From JAKVAV01 sp047632755 (GTDB lineage Bacteria > Bacteroidota > Bacteroidia > Flavobacteriales_D > Cryomorphaceae): a DNA stretch of 8,131 nt. The notes beneath the pieces are model-generated. The model worked only from the letters and a program-made list of their open reading frames with translations. It was not told the DNA's origin and made no database searches. Positions 6,046-8,131 of the stretch are shown piece by piece. The translations under genes and the position numbers were made by a program. Within the stretch, counting starts at the first letter, position 1; each line of letters begins with the position of its first letter. The DNA lies in the NCBI GenBank assembly GCA_047632755.1, contig JBLIDT010000057.1, positions 1-8,131 of the forward strand. The letters are read 5' to 3'.

Positions 6046-7248
6046 CTATTTTCGGTACTTTCTGTCGTGTTCTGCGACATGAAAGAATACATCTTTGTCA
6101 CGTTTGGATAGTTTTATTCCTCTGCGAGACATCATAGCATTCGCAGCTTCTTCCGCTTTATCCATTCTGAATTCCGAAAAACCATTGTCAGGTGAACCCC
6201 ATGAAAAGGAAGGGATGAACTTATCGGGGAATCCACCTCCAAATATGTTGGCACACATTCCTACGATGGTTCCGGTATTGAACATGGTATTGATTCCAGT
6301 TTTCGCGTGATCGCCCATGATGAGTCCATGAAATTGGCGGCCAGTAGGCACAATGGCTTCTCGAGAGTAGTCCCAAACTTTTACCTCACCGTAAGTATTC
6401 ATTAGGTTCGAGGTGTTGGTGTCTGCGCCAAGATTGCACCATGATCCGATCACAGAATTTCCGAGGTACCCGTCGTGACCTTTATTGGAATAATCGTTAA
6501 TGATAGAATTGCCGACTTCTCCGCCTACTTTGCAGTGCTTGCCAATGGACGTGTCGCTATAAATTTTAGCGCCCATTTTCAGGGTGGAGTTCGCGCCCAA
6601 TGAAAACGGCCCGCGAATCAAGCTGCCCTCCATTACTTCCGCGTCACGACCAATATAGATGGGGCCTTCACTCGCGTTGAGCACGCAATGACTCAACTTT
6701 GCACCTTCTTCTACAAAGATTTCGTCTCCTTTTGTAGAGACATCACTACTGAAGTTTGTGCTGTGGTAATTTTTAGAAAGTCGCTTGAAGTCTTCTCGAA
6801 GTACCTCTCCATTATGAGTAAAAATATCAGACGGTTTTTCGATTACTGTAAGGTCGGAGTTGAAGTGAACTTCTTCGCGATCAAAAAAGGTAAAGGAGAT
6901 TGCTTCACCGTCATCAATTTTCTTTTGGACTTCGCTAATCTCAGCTTTGCCAGCCTTCACGGCAATGAATCTTCCTCGATGGGTCAGAATTTGATCTTCA
7001 CTTAATTCGGCTATCGCTTCAACCAAGGCTGCATTCGGAATAGATGTTCCATGAATGAGAAGGTTCACTTCTTCTGGATCTTCGTTCAAGCCGAGATAAG
7101 ACGCCGTTAAGCTAAATAGCTCTGTTTGGAGTGCACTTCCCCATTTTTCGCTTATCGAGTCTATGCCTACCAATAGATTGCAGGCGGGCTTTGAAAAGGT
7201 GAGAGGCAGTAATCTCCTTCGGTCTACATCAATAAGAAATGTCTTCAT
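6046..7248 (-). CDS. GlmU-related sugar nucleotidyltransferase with left-handed beta-helix
   Basis: This is a Bacteroidota GlmU-like protein, two-domain in appearance and 400 residues from the chosen start. The N-terminus has the family pattern LLPLTFSKPACNLLVG (13-28) then SEKW (33-36), a reduced version of a sugar-1-phosphate nucleotidyltransferase fold without the classical GxGTRM loop. From about 175 to 340 there are hexapeptide turns (IYIGRDAEV, SLGANSTLKMGAKI, TSIGKHCKVGGEV, NTGTIVGMCANIFGGG) forming a left-handed parallel beta-helix, as in acetyltransferases. The likely role is making or acetylating an activated amino sugar such as UDP-GlcNAc for the envelope, but substrate and activity cannot be read from the sequence. 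The start is ATG at 7248, because MKTFLIDVD matches the family start. A TTG six codons upstream (7266) would place the start against the terminator hairpin and is less likely. The gene follows rpmE2 by 69 bases and precedes lon. Confidence 0.88.
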   Translation of the reverse strand: MKTFLIDVDRRRLLPLTFSKPACNLLVGIDSISEKWGSALQTELFSLTASYLGLNEDPEEVNLLIHGTSIPNAALVEAIAELSEDQILTHRGRFIAVKAGKAEISEVQKKIDDGEAISFTFFDREEVHFNSDLTVIEKPSDIFTHNGEVLREDFKRLSKNYHSTNFSSDVSTKGDEIFVEEGAKLSHCVLNASEGPIYIGRDAEVMEGSLIRGPFSLGANSTLKMGAKIYSDTSIGKHCKVGGEVGNSIINDYSNKGHDGYLGNSVIGSWCNLGADTNTSNLMNTYGEVKVWDYSREAIVPTGRQFHGLIMGDHAKTGINTMFNTGTIVGMCANIFGGGFPDKFIPSFSWGSPDNGFSEFRMDKAEEAANAMMSRRGIKLSKRDKDVFFHVAEHDRKYRK

Positions 7249-7266
7249 GGAACCAAAAGATAACAA

Positions 7267-7296
7267 AAAAGCCTTCCCGATGAAGAGAAGGCTTTT
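7267..7296 (-). terminator. Intrinsic terminator after rpmE2
   Basis: A perfect 10-base stem, AAAAGCCTTC (7296-7287 on the minus strand) and GAAGGCTTTT (7276-7267), with a 10-base loop is followed on the minus strand by further T residues (six T in all at the stem's end). It lies 21 bases after the rpmE2 stop. An A-tract on the opposite side makes it potentially bidirectional, but only the minus direction has a gene to terminate here. Confidence 0.85.
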
Positions 7297-7317
7297 AAAA
7301 AAACAGTTATTTCGAAA

Positions 7318-7575
7318 TTATTTGTTTTCGAACTTCGCGTATCGCTTACGGAACTTATCAACCCGACCAGCGGTATCAACAAGTTGCATTTTTCCTGTGA
7401 AGTAGGGATGAGATTCGCTTGAAATCTCCAACTTCACTAATGGGTATTCGTTACCGTCTTCCCATTTAATGGTCTCTTTCGATTCTACGGTTGAACGTGA
7501 TAAAAAGGCGAAATCTGCTGCGATGTCCTTAAATACCACTTTTCTATATTCTTCAGGATGAATTCCTTTTCTCAT
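7318..7575 (-). CDS. rpmE2: 50S ribosomal protein L31, type B
   Basis: This 85-residue protein starts MRKGIHPEEYRKVVFKD and contains the family segments SHPYFTGKMQLVDTAGRVDKFRKRY (about 55-79; Pro57, Tyr58, Gly61 and the basic end are conserved). L31 sits on the large subunit and contributes to bridging with the small subunit. It has no cysteine at all, so it is the zinc-independent (type B, YkgM-like) form, lacking the Cys motif of type A. The ATG at 7575 lies about 23 bases downstream of a perfect TAnnTTTG element. The gene is followed by an intrinsic terminator and then by the GlmU-like gene, and is divergent from the lipoprotein gene at 7679. Confidence 0.97.
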   Translation of the reverse strand: MRKGIHPEEYRKVVFKDIAADFAFLSRSTVESKETIKWEDGNEYPLVKLEISSESHPYFTGKMQLVDTAGRVDKFRKRYAKFENK

Positions 7576-7597
7576 GACTGTATTGTTATTCGGGCTG

Positions 7598-7605
7598 CAA
7601 ATGTA
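7598..7605 (-). promoter_or_regulatory. Bacteroidota -7 promoter element for rpmE2
   Basis: Minus-strand TACATTTG matches TAnnTTTG exactly. The start point would be near 7590, giving a leader of about 15 bases. The -33 region is only T-rich (TATTTTTA near 7630-7623), so the assignment rests on the -7 element and its position. Confidence 0.6.
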
Positions 7606-7662
7606 CGGAAACCTTTTAATTCTAAAAATACTCAGAGCAAAATTGTAATATTGTCGGCAGAA

Positions 7663-7668
7663 AAGGAG
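7663..7668 (+). promoter_or_regulatory. Shine-Dalgarno sequence supporting the GTG start of the lipoprotein gene
   Basis: AAGGAG lies 10 bases before the GTG at 7679. Clear Shine-Dalgarno sequences are uncommon in this phylum, and no in-frame ATG lies upstream after the stop at 7646-7648, so this site decides the start. A TAATATTG at 7646-7653, one mismatch from TAnnTTTG, could be the promoter, but it would place the transcript start almost on the site. Confidence 0.5.
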
Positions 7669-7678
7669 TTATATCTTA

Positions 7679-8131
7679 GTGGAAATCCGAGTTCAACGTT
7701 TTTATTACCCAGCTATTTTGATTGTTCTTCTCATCGGGGTACTTGCTACCGGATGTAAAAAAGAAGAATTCAATACCTCTCCTGACTTCAGATTGGCGTT
7801 CTCTACCGACACGGTAAGTTTTGATACGGTCTTTCAAAGTATTGGTTCCGCTACCAGGTTACTCAAAGTTTACAATCGCACAGATGAGTTCGTCGTCATC
7901 GATCGAATTTCGGTGATTGATTCGTGTGATAGATACGACCCATTTAGAGTTAACGTCGATGGAATTTCTGGTTCTACAGTTCGTGATATCGAAATAGGAC
8001 CCAACGACAGTATTTTCATTTTCGTAGAAGTGACTATTGATCCGGAACAGATTTGCTCGGCTTTGGAGCTAGGAGTTGTTGAGTTTTCGGTAAATGGAAA
8101 CCAGCAATACGTTACGCTATTTGCATACGGA
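7679..8131 (+). CDS. Lipoprotein of a Bacteroidota-type family, N-terminal part
   Basis: A frame of 151 codons starts at GTG 7679 and is open to the right edge. Basic residues (R4, R7), a hydrophobic stretch (11-24) and LATGC with C26 form a lipoprotein signal peptide, so the mature protein is lipid-anchored. Directly after the cysteine comes KKEEF, which fits the X-K-(D/E)2 surface-export signal described for Capnocytophaga lipoproteins. The mature part has a Bacteroidota pattern that I recognise from uncharacterised lipoproteins: FSTDTVSFDTVFQSIGSATR at about 41-60, then LKVYNR (62-67), and alternating beta-strands suggesting an Ig-like or ASH-type fold (about 35-151). Family members often continue into a much longer beta-rich protein, some with beta-helix repeats. 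The function is unknown. C83 and C126 are the only other cysteines. It is divergent from rpmE2, with 103 bases between the two starts. Confidence 0.85.
   Translation, partial: MEIRVQRFYYPAILIVLLIGVLATGCKKEEFNTSPDFRLAFSTDTVSFDTVFQSIGSATRLLKVYNRTDEFVVIDRISVIDSCDRYDPFRVNVDGISGSTVRDIEIGPNDSIFIFVEVTIDPEQICSALELGVVEFSVNGNQQYVTLFAYG

Noticed and set aside
6688..7005. Plus-strand open frame antisense to the GlmU-like gene
   Set aside because: Its composition follows from the opposite-strand gene, and there is no start signal or recognisable family.
7249..7266. TTG at 7266 as the start of the GlmU-like gene
   Set aside because: It would add LSFGS-type residues not expected in the family and sits on the terminator's T-tract. 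The ATG at 7248 gives the usual family N-terminus.
1..8131. Defence island, phage, transposon, CRISPR or toxin-antitoxin system
   Set aside because: No repeats array, transposase, integrase, terminal inverted repeats or small paired genes are visible. Nearly all DNA is accounted for by conserved chromosomal genes.

Overview
The window looks like chromosomal DNA from a member of the Bacteroidota, probably Flavobacteriales or a near relative. The evidence is a PorQ-type type IX secretion gene, a zinc-independent type B L31, a GlmU-related protein of the Bacteroidota-restricted kind, a lipoprotein family typical of the phylum, TAnnTTTG promoter elements in front of three genes, and few Shine-Dalgarno sequences. 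No mobile element, CRISPR array, tRNA or rRNA is visible. Most of the window is conserved housekeeping DNA. I found no convincing previously undescribed multi-gene system.

Layout, left to right. 1-199 (minus) is the N-terminus of an acidic, low-complexity protein cut by the window edge, possibly ribosomal protein S1. 200-459 is a divergent intergenic region with one promoter for each direction and a structured leader in front of the acidic gene. 460-1689 (plus) is ispH, a long-form HMBPP reductase of isoprenoid synthesis. A run of five minus-strand genes follows, read from right to left: rpmE2 (7318-7575), a GlmU-like sugar nucleotidyltransferase with a left-handed beta-helix (6046-7248), lon (3501-5948), porQ (2402-3439) and cmk (1679-2365). 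The cmk and ispH genes converge and overlap by 11 bases. 7679-8131 (plus) starts a lipoprotein gene that runs off the right edge and is divergent from rpmE2.

The genes do not form one pathway. The porQ and cmk genes are 36 bases apart and probably co-transcribed, possibly with lon 61 bases upstream of porQ. The rpmE2 transcript appears to end at a strong hairpin just before the GlmU-like gene. The lon gene has its own upstream region with an operator-like dyad. The parts most worth a second look are the leader at about 200-291, the dyad in front of lon, the terminator squeezed against the GlmU-like start, and a possible surface-export signal on the right-hand lipoprotein.
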